Of a stretch of DNA of 64,000 nucleotides, positions 1 to 8,672 are shown in pieces (the first letter of the stretch is position 1; each line of letters opens with the position of its first letter). Made by a program: the position numbers and the translations under genes. The stretch is from Campylobacterales bacterium (lineage in GTDB: Bacteria; Campylobacterota; Campylobacteria; Campylobacterales; Sulfurospirillaceae): contig JAFGFU010000013.1 in assembly GCA_016930915.1 (NCBI GenBank), positions 124,001 to 188,000 on the forward strand, written 5' to 3'. The notes below the pieces were generated by a model. The model did no database searches. It was not told the DNA's origin and was given only the letters and a program-made list of their open reading frames with translations.

Positions 1-2
1 GT

Positions 3-413
3 GTCTTTGGATTTAAAAATGAGCTCATTCATGTCCTACTAAATCTCATTGGAAACTCTAAAGATGTTTTAGCCAGCAAAACCGAATTACCCCAGCGCAT
101 TATTCATATTATTGCCAAAGAGAACGAACAGGCGATTTATATTAATGTGATTGATAACGGTGGAGGCATAAAAAGTGATATTATTCCTAAAGTCTTTGAT
201 CCTTACTTTACCACCAAACATAAAAGTGTTGGAACAGGTATCGGACTTTTTATGTCAAAACAAATGGTTGAAAAACATATGGATGGCAAGATTACATGTA
301 AGAATATTCGCCATAAATTAAACACCACAAAACTCTGGTCTTGTGCCATGTTTACGATTACGATTCCTAAAAATTATCACTCCACTGAAGAGGTTAACCA
401 TGAACAAGCGTAA
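3..413 (+). CDS. Sensor histidine kinase, C-terminal part (truncated by window edge)
   Basis: Only the ATP-binding end of a histidine kinase is present; the reading frame is open from base 3. The N-box (ELIHVLLNLIGNSKD), the G1 box (DNGGG) and the G2 box (GTGIGLFMSK) of a HATPase domain are readable, with the typical phrase KVFDPYFTTK between them. The sensor and H-box lie outside the window, so the signal is unknown. The end overlaps the downstream response regulator by 14 bp, so the two are a translationally coupled pair. The kinase type (PAS kinases with an FDPYFTTK motif) resembles the one at 55045-56595. Confidence 0.9.
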   Translation, partial: VFGFKNELIHVLLNLIGNSKDVLASKTELPQRIIHIIAKENEQAIYINVIDNGGGIKSDIIPKVFDPYFTTKHKSVGTGIGLFMSKQMVEKHMDGKITCKNIRHKLNTTKLWSCAMFTITIPKNYHSTEEVNHEQA

Positions 414-1074
414 TTTTGAATTATTAGGAAGCTTTAGTGTACTCTATCTTGAAGATGAAGTTGATTTACTCAAACACACAACCTCTATTTTAGAAGATTT
501 TGTCAAAGTGATTTATCCAGCTTCTAACATTGATGAAGCATGTACGATTATCAAACAAGAAAAAGTCGATGTTATTATCACCGATATTCATCTAAAATAT
601 GGCAATGGGCTTGATTTTTTACGCAAAATCAAAAACGACTTAGACTTAGAAATTCCCTCCATTGTCACTACCGCTTTTAGCGATACGGAGTACCTTTTAG
701 ATGCCATAAAATTGCGTGTCGATAACTACTTGATTAAACCCGTCAACATCAAAGAGCTTTTAAATTCCTTGCACGATGTTCTGCTTCCTAAAATTCAAGC
801 CAAAGAGATTGAACGCTCGTACAATATTATTAAAACTATCTCCGCCGTGACCGATAGCAAACAGGTTGAAATTATTCGTTTTATCATTAAAAATTTAGAC
901 AATGAAAATATGCTCAATTACTCTTACAGTGAAATTATGGAGCAAGTTGACGTGAGCAAACCCACGGTGATTAAACTCTTTAAACAACTCGGTGATCAAG
1001 GGATTTTGACCAAAATTCAAAATAAAAAATACTGTTTTGACGAAACAAAACTTCCGCTTCCGGAGGATGCATGA
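400..1074 (+). CDS. Response regulator, REC plus C-terminal helix-turn-helix
   Basis: The 224-residue protein starts at ATG 400, which follows a GAAGAGG ribosome site and overlaps the kinase stop. An upstream in-frame ATG at 343 lies deep inside the kinase and is unlikely. Residues about 12-125 are a receiver domain with the acidic pair (LEDE), the phosphoacceptor Asp in IITDIHL and the conserved Lys in LIKPV. Residues about 150-215 (YSEIMEQVDVSKPTVIKLFKQL) look like a winged or simple helix-turn-helix resembling MarR/GntR-type recognition helices, not the OmpR type. It is coupled to the partial kinase upstream and overlaps selA by ATGA, so it shares a transcript with selA-selB. The target genes are not visible. 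Confidence 0.85.
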   Translation: MNKRNFELLGSFSVLYLEDEVDLLKHTTSILEDFVKVIYPASNIDEACTIIKQEKVDVIITDIHLKYGNGLDFLRKIKNDLDLEIPSIVTTAFSDTEYLLDAIKLRVDNYLIKPVNIKELLNSLHDVLLPKIQAKEIERSYNIIKTISAVTDSKQVEIIRFIIKNLDNENMLNYSYSEIMEQVDVSKPTVIKLFKQLGDQGILTKIQNKKYCFDETKLPLPEDA

Positions 1075-2405
1075 ATTACCTAAGAGCCCTTCCAAAAATT
1101 GACAAATGCCTAAGCCATCCGCTCTTTGAAGGGTGCAATCCTACTTTACTGATGAAAATAGCACGCACACACATAGAAGCCCTCCGCCATGCGCTCCTAC
1201 ATAAAGAGATTGACAGCTTTGAAGAAGAGGCATTAATGGATAAAATCAAAAAGGCATACGATCAACTGTTTGAACCCTCTTTAAAACCTCTTATCAATGC
1301 CACAGGCGTTATTTTACACACCAATATGGGCAGAAGTCTTATCTCTAAAACCCTGCTTGATCGTGCAAGTTCAGTCATTTGCAACTACTCAAATCTTGAA
1401 TACAACCTAGAAGAAGGGTGCCGAGGCGAACGCTATGAGCATGTGAGTCACCATCTCAAAACCCTCTTAGGCGTAGAAGATGTTTTGGTGGTCAATAACA
1501 ACGCTTCAGCTGTTTTTCTTATCTTAAACACCTTTGCCAAACAAAAAGAAGTCGTCGTCTCACGAGGTGAATTGGTCGAAATTGGAGGGAGTTTTCGTAT
1601 TCCTGAAGTGATGAAACACAGCGGTGCGCTTTTGTGCGAAGTGGGAGCAACCAATAAAACGAAAAAACGTGATTATGAAAACGCTATCAATGAAAACACG
1701 GTAATGCTTATGAAAGTGCACCAGTCCAACTTCTCCATTGAGGGGTTTAGTGAAGCGGTTGCGTATGAGGAGATTAAAGCGCTTGCAAGCCAACACGCCC
1801 TCTTAGACTACTATGACCTTGGCAGTGGCTATCTTCCAAAACTCCCTTACAACTTAGGCAATCGTGAGCACTCCTTAGGCGAAATTCTTACATGTAATCC
1901 CTCCCTCATTAGCTTTAGTGGCGATAAACTCTTTGGCAGCGTGCAAGCAGGCATTATTGCAGGGCGTGCGGATTTGATTGCAACGCTTAAACAAAACCAA
2001 CTTCTACGGATGCTTCGTGTCGATAAAATTACGCTGAGCCTTTTAGAAGAGAGTATTAAAGCTTATCTCAAAGAAGAGTGGGAGAGTATTCCTACCTTGT
2101 GGTTACTCTTTCGAAGCATTGAAGAACTCAGTCAAAGAGCTTTACATGTAAAAGAGGCGGTGGGTAAAGCGTATTGTGACATCATGCCAAGTGAAACCTA
2201 TATGGGAGGTGGCACTCTGCCTAATCGAAAATTTCCTACCATAGCTTTACATGTAAAAGGAAAAGCAACCGTTTTGGAGAGAAAATTTCGTGAAAAATTA
2301 GTCATTGGTCGCATTGAAGAAGATAAATTTCTACTCGATTTTCGCACCATTCTTCCGCACAATGAAGTGCTTTTAATTGACATCATTAAACAGATAGTAG
2401 GATAA
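1071..2405 (+). CDS. selA: L-seryl-tRNA(Sec) selenium transferase
   Basis: SelA converts seryl-tRNA(Sec) to selenocysteyl-tRNA(Sec) with selenophosphate; it is a cytosolic PLP enzyme. At 444 residues it is close to the usual 450-465. The N-terminal tRNA-binding part (LPKIDKCLSHPLF), the ATGVILHTNMGR segment and the PLP lysine in SFSGDKLFG (Lys286) are all visible. It overlaps the preceding regulator by 4 bp (ATGA), and selB follows after 3 bp. Two TTTACATGTAAA palindromes lie inside the gene (2141 and 2246), each read as LHVK. The selenocysteine tRNA gene is not in the window, and I saw no selenoprotein here. Confidence 0.97.
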   Translation: MNYLRALPKIDKCLSHPLFEGCNPTLLMKIARTHIEALRHALLHKEIDSFEEEALMDKIKKAYDQLFEPSLKPLINATGVILHTNMGRSLISKTLLDRASSVICNYSNLEYNLEEGCRGERYEHVSHHLKTLLGVEDVLVVNNNASAVFLILNTFAKQKEVVVSRGELVEIGGSFRIPEVMKHSGALLCEVGATNKTKKRDYENAINENTVMLMKVHQSNFSIEGFSEAVAYEEIKALASQHALLDYYDLGSGYLPKLPYNLGNREHSLGEILTCNPSLISFSGDKLFGSVQAGIIAGRADLIATLKQNQLLRMLRVDKITLSLLEESIKAYLKEEWESIPTLWLLFRSIEELSQRALHVKEAVGKAYCDIMPSETYMGGGTLPNRKFPTIALHVKGKATVLERKFREKLVIGRIEEDKFLLDFRTILPHNEVLLIDIIKQIVG

Positions 2406-2408
2406 TAT

Positions 2409-4244
2409 ATGCAATACAGTATTGTTGGAACCGCAGGTCACGTTGACCATGGAAAAACCGCACTCATCACTGCTCTTACAGGCTTTGAAGGCGATAGTTT
2501 AGAAGAGGAAAAGCGCCGAGGCATTACCATAAATCTAAGCTTTTCTTCCATGCAAAACGAAGAAAAAAATGTGGCATTCATAGATGTACCAGGACATGAG
2601 AAACTCTTAAAAAACATGATTGCAGGCGCTTTTGGTTTTGATGCCAGCTTGGTAGTGGTTGATGCCAACGAGGGTCTTATGCCCCAAAGTAAAGAGCATT
2701 TAGAGATTCTCAATCTTTTACATGTAAAGAATATTATCGTAGCACTTACCAAAAAAGATCTTGCCAGTGAAGCCATCATTGAAGAGCGAAAATTTGAAAT
2801 CATTGAGCATTTTAAAACCCTCAAAAACCTTCACTTAGTCGAAATTATTCCTGTGAGTATTTATGAGCCCTCCAGCATTGAAAGACTCAAAAACGCCCTC
2901 TTTGCCCTCCCTGTGACTCCTAAAAAGAGTAACGGGCTTTTTCGCTACTACGTCGATAGAAGTTTTTCTATCGCAGGTGCGGGTACGGTTGTCACAGGAA
3001 CGGTTTTGGATGGAACCATTAAAGTAGGAGAGAAAATTTACGCTCCCGAACTTGAAAAAGAGTTCCTGATTCGTAACCTCCAAGTGCATGACCACGATGT
3101 AGAGTCTGCTTATGCGTCTCAGCGAACTGCTATTAATCTTCAAAGTGCCCAAAAAACCTCATTTGAAAAAGGGGCTTTACTGTGTAAAAAAGGGTACATC
3201 AGAGGGTTTGATGTAGCAGACGTATGGCTAGAGAGCATCGGAGGGCACAGCCTTAAACATAACAGCAAAGTCATTATGTATGTAGGTACGAAACAAGTTG
3301 AAGCACGTATTCTCTTTTATGAAACTGAAGAATCGACTACATCTGGTTATGCTAAATTGCAATTTAACCATACCCTCTTTTTAGTCTACGATGAACCCTT
3401 TATTATCTGTGCGAGTGGGCGAACCATTGGTGGAGGACGCATTCTTAATCCCATCAACGACCCCATGAAAAAGAAACTCAAACTTGAACTGCTCAAAGCA
3501 CTCAATGAAAAAGCTTATAAAAGTGCCTTTTCGATATTAGTTCACATGCACAAACACGGCTTTGGACTCATCTCCTCGAACCAACGCTTTGGACTCAATC
3601 ACGATGAAGCCCTTACTATTGCACGGGAGATGGAGAATGTTTTTGTGGATGAAAAAGGTTTAGTTCTTTACCCCATTCAAATGCAAAACGAATTGGAGAG
3701 CATTATTCGAGGAATTTATGCGAAAAACAGCTATGCCCTACTCTCTGCAACATCGCTCTCCCTCAAACTCAAATGGGCAAGTGCGCTCTTTATTGAGCAT
3801 GTGCTTAAAAAACTCAGCGCAGAGGGAATGCTTGATTTTGTGAATGGTGTGTATAAAAATGCGAATATTGACATTGACAACCTTGAAACACTCATTGAAG
3901 ATAGGATTTATGGCATTTTACAGCAAGGTGAATTTACGCCAGATGCTCCTTATAATATCTACGATGATTTAGACATTGACCGTAAAATGGGCGATGATGC
4001 ACTTAAAAGCCTCACCCGTGCCAAAAAAGTGGTGCGCCTAGAGCACAACCTTTTTATCACCACACCAGCACTCAGCGCCATGATGGCTCATTTACGTGAG
4101 ATTATGCGCAAAGAAAATGGCATTGAGATTAAAAATTTTAAAGAACACTTCGATATGAGTCGAAAATATCTCGTTGCTTACCTTGATTACCTTGATAATT
4201 TTGACGACATTAAGAAAGAGGGAAACCGTCGTATCTTTCTCTAA
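2409..4244 (+). CDS. selB: Selenocysteine-specific elongation factor
   Basis: SelB delivers Sec-tRNA to UGA codons marked by a SECIS element. At 611 residues it matches the family (E. coli about 614). The GTPase domain is clear: P-loop GHVDHGKT at residues 10-17, switch element RRGITINLSF, DVPGHEK, and a TKKD base-recognition motif. The EF-Tu-like beta-barrel domains follow, and the C-terminal third is the winged-helix array that binds SECIS RNA in known SelBs. It lies 3 bp behind selA in one operon. The operon ends in a perfect hairpin at 4272-4303. Confidence 0.97.
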   Translation: MQYSIVGTAGHVDHGKTALITALTGFEGDSLEEEKRRGITINLSFSSMQNEEKNVAFIDVPGHEKLLKNMIAGAFGFDASLVVVDANEGLMPQSKEHLEILNLLHVKNIIVALTKKDLASEAIIEERKFEIIEHFKTLKNLHLVEIIPVSIYEPSSIERLKNALFALPVTPKKSNGLFRYYVDRSFSIAGAGTVVTGTVLDGTIKVGEKIYAPELEKEFLIRNLQVHDHDVESAYASQRTAINLQSAQKTSFEKGALLCKKGYIRGFDVADVWLESIGGHSLKHNSKVIMYVGTKQVEARILFYETEESTTSGYAKLQFNHTLFLVYDEPFIICASGRTIGGGRILNPINDPMKKKLKLELLKALNEKAYKSAFSILVHMHKHGFGLISSNQRFGLNHDEALTIAREMENVFVDEKGLVLYPIQMQNELESIIRGIYAKNSYALLSATSLSLKLKWASALFIEHVLKKLSAEGMLDFVNGVYKNANIDIDNLETLIEDRIYGILQQGEFTPDAPYNIYDDLDIDRKMGDDALKSLTRAKKVVRLEHNLFITTPALSAMMAHLREIMRKENGIEIKNFKEHFDMSRKYLVAYLDYLDNFDDIKKEGNRRIFL

Positions 4245-4271
4245 ACTCCATTAAACTTCTCAATTTTCTTT

Positions 4272-4303
4272 AAGGAAAGATTTTACATGTAAAATCTTTC
4301 CTT
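4272..4303. terminator. Perfect 32-bp palindrome after selB, built around TTTACATGTAAA
   Basis: The 16 bases from 4272 are exactly mirrored by the next 16. The genome-wide palindrome TTTACATGTAAA is the centre (4282-4293) and the arms add AAGGAAAGA/TCTTTCCTT-type pairing. It sits 28 bp after the selB stop and is followed by a weakly T-rich stretch (ATTCTTC), so it is plausibly the operon terminator. The rest of the 4245-4504 spacer is AT-rich and holds the promoter of the next gene. Confidence 0.65.
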
Positions 4304-4425
4304 ATTCTTCAATTTAAAACAAAATTACCTATTTTAGGGACTTAAAAATTTTTAAAAGAATGCTCACTTTTCCATATATTATGAAAAAAGTAACACCTTT
4401 TGAGCGAAACAAATTTTTTACTCAT

Positions 4426-4442
4426 ATCTCACATTAAATATC
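4426..4442 (+). promoter_or_regulatory. 17-bp element shared by both flavoprotein reductase promoters, copy 1
   Basis: ATCTCACATTAAATATC lies 79 bp before the ATG at 4505. It matches 15 of 17 bases with ATCTTACATTAAACATC at 9401-9417, which is 77 bp before the second flavoprotein gene. In both cases the element ends 12 bp before a -10-like hexamer (TAGAAT at 4455-4460; TATAAT at 9430-9435), so it covers the -35 region, where an activator would bind. The binding protein is not known; the two Asp-less regulators nearby are candidates. Confidence 0.65.
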
Positions 4443-4504
4443 ACAGCTAGTTGTTAGAATTAAGCTTGAAGTAAAAAACAATTTAAATAAAGAGGAGATT
4501 TACC

Positions 4505-6070
4505 ATGAGTAAAGAGATGATGTCAAGACGTGACGCTCTTAAGTTAGGTGTTCTAGGTGCGGGAGCTGCGATGCTGAGTGCGAGTCAAGCAATGGCGGCG
4601 GCACCCACAGAAAAAGATGTTAAATTTGATGAAGAATACGATGTAATCGTTGTTGGTTCAGGTTTTGCAGGTCTGGCAGCTGCATCAAAAGCAGCAGAGA
4701 GAGGCTTAAAAGTTCTGATTTTAGAGAAAATGGGTCGTGTGGGTGGCAACTCTGTTATTAACGGTGGTGCATTTGCAGTTCCAAACAATAGAGATCAAAA
4801 ACAATTTGGTATTGAAGATTCTGCAGAACTCTTTATTAAAGATGCACTTAAAGCGGGTCTTGGTATTAACCACGTTGAGATGCTAGAAGTTATCGGTAAA
4901 CGTGCACAAGAGACATATGACTTTGCGGTTAAATGTGGTGCGACATTCCAAGCAGGTAAAAAACCAACATGGTTTGGTGGTCACTCTGTTGCAAGAACTA
5001 TTGTTACGTCAAACATGAGCGGTTCTGCGATCATTCAACCAATGGCTGCATTTGTTGAGAAACTTCCTGGTTGTAAATTGATGACACGTACAAAATTTGA
5101 TGATTTTGTAATGAGTGCTGATGGTACAAGTGTTGTGGGTGTTACAGCTAGAACAAACTACCGTTTTGACAACAAACTCTTAAGTGACGATGTTGAAAAC
5201 AAATCAGGTGAGAAAAAAGTTTACCGTGCGAAAAAAGGTGTTATTTTGGCAAGTGGTGGTTTTTCTATGGATAAAGTCTATAGACAACTTCAAGACCCAC
5301 GTATCATTCCTACACAAGATGCAACCAACCATGAGGGTGCAACAGCGGGTGCAATGCTTAAAGCCTTCCAAATCGGAGCACTTCCTGTGCATATTGACTG
5401 GATTCAACAAGGACCATGGGCAAGCCCAGATGAGAGAGGTTTTGGTGTAGCACCACTTCTAACTCAACAAGGTCTTTTTGTAAAAGGTGTTGCGGTTGAT
5501 GTTAGAAACGGTAAACGTTTTATGAACGAAATGGCAGATAGAAAAACAAGAGCAGACGCTGAGTATGTTATCTTACACCAAGATCCAAAAGCATTCCCAG
5601 TAGCCATTGGTACGTATAACACCTTTGATGAGCAAGTCTATGCAGCGGTTGAAAAAGGTCTTGCATCTGGCGTTATGAAAAAATTTGACACCCTTGATGC
5701 ATTAGCAGCTAACTACAAAATCCCAGCCGATGCACTTAAAGAGACCATCAAAAAATACAACGAAGATGCTAAAAATGGCGTTGAAGATCAATTCAAAAAA
5801 CAATCACTCAAAGATGTAAAAGGCAAAGAAGCGATTGAAATGAAAGGACCATTCTACGGTATTCGTTTGATGCCAAAACCTCACCATACTATGGGTGGTT
5901 TAAAAATCAATGTCAAAGCACAAGTTATCTCAGCAAACACAAATAAACCAATCCCAGGTCTTTATGCCGCAGGCGAAGTCACAGGTGGAACACACGGTGC
6001 AAGCCGATTGGGTAGTTGTGCGATTGCAGATTGTCTTGTATTTGGTATGGTAGCAGGAGAAAACATCTAA
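4505..6070 (+). CDS. Periplasmic Tat-exported flavoprotein reductase (FccA / fumarate-methacrylate reductase family)
   Basis: A flavoprotein of 521 residues that probably reduces an activated C=C bond in the periplasm as a terminal electron acceptor. A Tat signal (SRRDALKLG) is at residues 8-16. The FAD Rossmann motif GSGFAGLAAA is near residue 52, followed by the long FAD-binding reach and the C-terminal AAGEVTGGTHGASRLG segment typical of FccA, Fcc3 and UrdA. It has no haem domain; the haems are supplied by the next two genes, as in Wolinella FccABC. The family's HHTMGG and active-site Arg regions are present. However, the AHPT-type motif of fumarate reductases is replaced by WIQQGPWAS, so the substrate may not be fumarate. 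A strong GAGGAG ribosome site precedes ATG 4505. Confidence 0.88.
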   Translation: MSKEMMSRRDALKLGVLGAGAAMLSASQAMAAAPTEKDVKFDEEYDVIVVGSGFAGLAAASKAAERGLKVLILEKMGRVGGNSVINGGAFAVPNNRDQKQFGIEDSAELFIKDALKAGLGINHVEMLEVIGKRAQETYDFAVKCGATFQAGKKPTWFGGHSVARTIVTSNMSGSAIIQPMAAFVEKLPGCKLMTRTKFDDFVMSADGTSVVGVTARTNYRFDNKLLSDDVENKSGEKKVYRAKKGVILASGGFSMDKVYRQLQDPRIIPTQDATNHEGATAGAMLKAFQIGALPVHIDWIQQGPWASPDERGFGVAPLLTQQGLFVKGVAVDVRNGKRFMNEMADRKTRADAEYVILHQDPKAFPVAIGTYNTFDEQVYAAVEKGLASGVMKKFDTLDALAANYKIPADALKETIKKYNEDAKNGVEDQFKKQSLKDVKGKEAIEMKGPFYGIRLMPKPHHTMGGLKINVKAQVISANTNKPIPGLYAAGEVTGGTHGASRLGSCAIADCLVFGMVAGENI

Positions 6071-6072
6071 TC

Positions 6073-6513
6073 ATGCGTAGCAAAAAAACTCTTTTTTCTA
6101 TAGGAGTTTTTCTTCTTCTAAGCGCTATGTCTCTTATTGGCAGCGAGGCGGCAACTCCGTCTCCTGCAAAAGAGATACCTATTAGTGCAGAAATGAAAGA
6201 AAAGTTTCCTATCAAAGCCCACCATGCCAAACTCTCATTGAAGTGTACAGATTGTCATGAGAATCAAGGCGACAACCCTGAAAATTTTAAATTGATTGGG
6301 GATGAGGGATGTCTCTCCTGTCATAAGTCAAAAGTATATTTGGCAGAGCGACTTAAATTTATGGATACATTACATGTCAATCCGCACAATTCCATTCACG
6401 ATGGTCCAAAACTTTATTGTGATGAGTGTCACTTTGAACACCAAAAATCTGACAATATGTGTTTAAGCTGCCACAGTAATGATGTGAAGCTATGGATGAG
6501 GGAGACACCATGA
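6073..6513 (+). CDS. Periplasmic tetrahaem cytochrome c (FccB-like)
   Basis: Four haem c sites (CTDCH, CLSCH, CDECH, CLSCH) lie in 146 residues behind an N-terminal signal peptide (LFSIGVFLLLSAM). The arrangement resembles the small tetrahaem domain of Shewanella flavocytochrome c and Wolinella FccB. It would pass electrons from the membrane cytochrome to the flavoprotein. I chose ATG 6073, 2 bp after the flavoprotein stop, because the longer in-frame start at 6016 lies inside the previous gene and lacks the signal peptide position. It overlaps the next gene by ATGA. Confidence 0.9.
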   Translation: MRSKKTLFSIGVFLLLSAMSLIGSEAATPSPAKEIPISAEMKEKFPIKAHHAKLSLKCTDCHENQGDNPENFKLIGDEGCLSCHKSKVYLAERLKFMDTLHVNPHNSIHDGPKLYCDECHFEHQKSDNMCLSCHSNDVKLWMRETP

Positions 6514-7142
6514 TGAAAAAAATTCTTTTGTTTATCAAGAGCAAACTTTTCCTCTTTGGCGCAGCGGGTGTGTTCATTGGTCTTTTGTTTTCTCTTGCAA
6601 TGTATGAGGGACTTCATCGAACCAGTGATGATAAGTTTTGTATTGTCTGTCATGAAATGGCTCCTATGGTGGCAGCGTATCATAATGATGTACACGGTGG
6701 AGCTGGTAAAACAGGTATTAAAGTTACCTGTGTCACGTGTCACTTACCACATGACAATGTTCTAGCATACATTGCAACCAAAGCTAGAAATGGTGTGGTT
6801 GAAGGTGCTATTCACTTTTTTGGTAATCCTGATGCTATTGATTGGCATGCAAACCGTGCTAACAAAGAGCATTTTGTGGAAGATGAGGGATGTATTGGTT
6901 GTCATACCAACTACAAAACCAATACCAACATCAGTGCTAAAGGTTTAAAAATGCATGCGCATTATGAGAGCCTTAAAAACACTGATAAAAAGATTGGATG
7001 TGCTTCATGCCACGCAGAAGTAGGACATCATGGGCTTAAATCAATGTTGAACTATTACAAACCTGAGTATCCTTATTACAACGGTAAATTAGATAAGCAA
7101 AAAGAGGAAGTTGAGAAAAAACTCAGCGAAACTTTGAAGTAA
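6510..7142 (+). CDS. NapC/NrfH-family membrane tetrahaem cytochrome c, quinol dehydrogenase (FccC-like)
   Basis: A 210-residue protein with one N-terminal membrane anchor (LFLFGAAGVFIGLLFSLAMY) followed by four haem c sites: CIVCH, CVTCH, CIGCH and CASCH. NapC/NrfH proteins take electrons from menaquinol and hand them to periplasmic partners, here the tetrahaem cytochrome and the flavoprotein. ATG 6510 overlaps the previous stop (ATGA); ATG 6513 is an alternative. With the two upstream genes it forms a complete menaquinol-to-acceptor chain. It is followed by a small hairpin at 7141-7162. Confidence 0.92.
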   Translation: MMKKILLFIKSKLFLFGAAGVFIGLLFSLAMYEGLHRTSDDKFCIVCHEMAPMVAAYHNDVHGGAGKTGIKVTCVTCHLPHDNVLAYIATKARNGVVEGAIHFFGNPDAIDWHANRANKEHFVEDEGCIGCHTNYKTNTNISAKGLKMHAHYESLKNTDKKIGCASCHAEVGHHGLKSMLNYYKPEYPYYNGKLDKQKEEVEKKLSETLK

Positions 7143-7162
7143 CGGGCACAAGGCAGCCCGTT
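7141..7162 (+). terminator. Small GC-rich hairpin after the cytochrome operon
   Basis: AACGGGC and GCCCGTT form a 7-bp stem with an 8-base loop directly at the stop codon of the NapC-like gene. There is only a short T stretch afterwards (TTGCCTCTTT), so it may be a weak terminator or a 3' end stabiliser, leaving some readthrough into the porin gene. Confidence 0.45.
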
Positions 7163-7244
7163 GCCTCTTTAGGTTTACAGTAGCGATGGGCAGGTTTACT
7201 TTACTTTGTGGAACACACAAAGATAAATGGAACAAGGAAGAAAT

Positions 7245-8561
7245 ATGAAACTCGTTAAATTATCTCTTGCAGCGCTCATCACACTTGGCAGTATGGCGCA
7301 AGCAGCAGACACTCTTGCCGATGCATTTAAAAACGGCAAAACCACTGGCGAATTACGTTTTGTCTACACCGCAGGCTCAGAGAGCGATGCAACAACACAA
7401 ACCAATCCCGTCAATAATGTCAATGTTGGTTCCGTCGCCGCAGAACTCAAATACGTCACCGATAGTTTGTATGGCTTTAAACTCGGTATGGCATTTCAAT
7501 CCGCACATGACTTAGGATTCCATAAGCATGATAACACAGGCACGGGTGCAGTCCAAATCGCTAGCGAAGATGATGAACGTAACTCTGTCAGTACAACCCT
7601 TCTCTCAGAAGCGTACATTCAGTACACCTACTCCAAATCAAACATTATGATTGGTCGTCAAAAAATCAAAACACCTCTTATCATGACCAGTTCTGCGTTT
7701 GCTTTGGAAGACTCGTTTGATGCAGCGGTATTAACCATCAATGAAATTCCTGATACCATGGTTAAACTCATGTACATTCAAGATTGGCAAATGCGTTATG
7801 GCAGTGATGCACGAAACACACCAACCCAAAAAGACGACCACTTAAAAGATGGCATTTACTCACTTTTCTTTGTCAACAAAAGCATTAAGGGCTTAAAAGT
7901 TGATGGTCAATACATGACAACCAATGAAGATGCACGTTTTTACGATGCGCCTGTGTTTGTTGGTGCTGGTGGGTATGACCAATACTATTTACAAGCAGAA
8001 TACAAACTACCGATTAGCTTCCCTCTTTCATTAGCAATGACTTATGCGGGTGCTGATTATGATAGTAACATTATGAGAATACCTGCTCCTAATTCTACGA
8101 CAGTGGGTGGTGATGATGCACGACTCTATGGCTTTAAAGTCGGTACTGAACTCTCTGGTGTAAAAGTCAATGTGGCGTACACCACGGTGGATGAAGAAGC
8201 TAACTTCCCAGGAACATTTGGTCACGTGCCTGATACCATTGCATATACCGATATGCTGACTAACAATGCTATTTTTGCGGGTGTCGATGCGTACTCTGTT
8301 GAAGCCATTTATGGTTTTGGAGTCCCTGGTCTTAGCACAGGTTTAAAATACGCACATTATGACCAAAGTGACAAAGGTATTGCCAACGCTGGTATGAATC
8401 TTGATGGCGCCGATGAGATTAATCTCGACCTCAAATATGCCTTTAGTGGTGCATTAAAAGGATTCTCTACACGTCTATGGGCAGGTTATGGTACGTATGA
8501 TCACGTTTCAGGAGATGATGATTTCCTTTATGGACGTTTTTACCTTAAATACAATTTCTAA
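7245..8561 (+). CDS. Outer-membrane porin, OprD-like family of Campylobacterota
   Basis: 438 residues with a signal peptide (LVKLSLAALITLGSMAQAA), followed by alternating beta-strand-like sequence and a C-terminal Phe (YLKYNF), the outer-membrane beta-barrel signature. It probably admits the substrate of the upstream reductase. I chose ATG 7245 because it has an AAGGAAG ribosome site; an in-frame ATG at 7227 lacks one. A small inverted repeat CTTTGTG/CACAAAG lies just upstream. Family assignment beyond porin is uncertain. Confidence 0.85.
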   Translation: MKLVKLSLAALITLGSMAQAADTLADAFKNGKTTGELRFVYTAGSESDATTQTNPVNNVNVGSVAAELKYVTDSLYGFKLGMAFQSAHDLGFHKHDNTGTGAVQIASEDDERNSVSTTLLSEAYIQYTYSKSNIMIGRQKIKTPLIMTSSAFALEDSFDAAVLTINEIPDTMVKLMYIQDWQMRYGSDARNTPTQKDDHLKDGIYSLFFVNKSIKGLKVDGQYMTTNEDARFYDAPVFVGAGGYDQYYLQAEYKLPISFPLSLAMTYAGADYDSNIMRIPAPNSTTVGGDDARLYGFKVGTELSGVKVNVAYTTVDEEANFPGTFGHVPDTIAYTDMLTNNAIFAGVDAYSVEAIYGFGVPGLSTGLKYAHYDQSDKGIANAGMNLDGADEINLDLKYAFSGALKGFSTRLWAGYGTYDHVSGDDDFLYGRFYLKYNF

Positions 8562-8576
8562 TTTTTCCTCTTTTAA

Positions 8577-8608
8577 GGTTTGGCATAAATATGCCAAACC
8601 CTTTTTTA
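8577..8608 (+). terminator. Rho-independent terminator of the porin gene
   Basis: An 11-bp perfect stem (GGTTTGGCATA / TATGCCAAACC) with a tiny AA loop is followed by CTTTTTTATTT, 15 bp after the porin stop. Confidence 0.85.
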
Positions 8609-8609
8609 T

Positions 8610-8650
8610 TTCTTTACATGTAAAACTTTTTAGGCTTTACATGTAAAGAA
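8610..8650. repeat. Inverted pair of TTTACATGTAAA palindromes
   Basis: Two copies (8613-8624 and 8636-8647) are flanked so that the 16-base block beginning TTTCTTTACATG is repeated in inverse orientation after an 11-base spacer. The pair could fold as two small hairpins or one long stem. It lies between the porin terminator and the following regulator gene, in what would be the leader of that gene. Confidence 0.7.
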
Positions 8651-8672
8651 ATTCTCTCCTAATGGATACGTA

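Noticed and set aside
343-399. Upstream start of the response regulator at 343
   Set aside because: It would extend 57 bases into the kinase gene with no ribosome site; the ATG at 400 has one and matches the domain start.
4505-6070. Calling the flavoproteins fumarate reductase
   Set aside because: The typical fumarate-reductase His-Pro-Thr segment is missing in both copies, so I kept the family name without a substrate.
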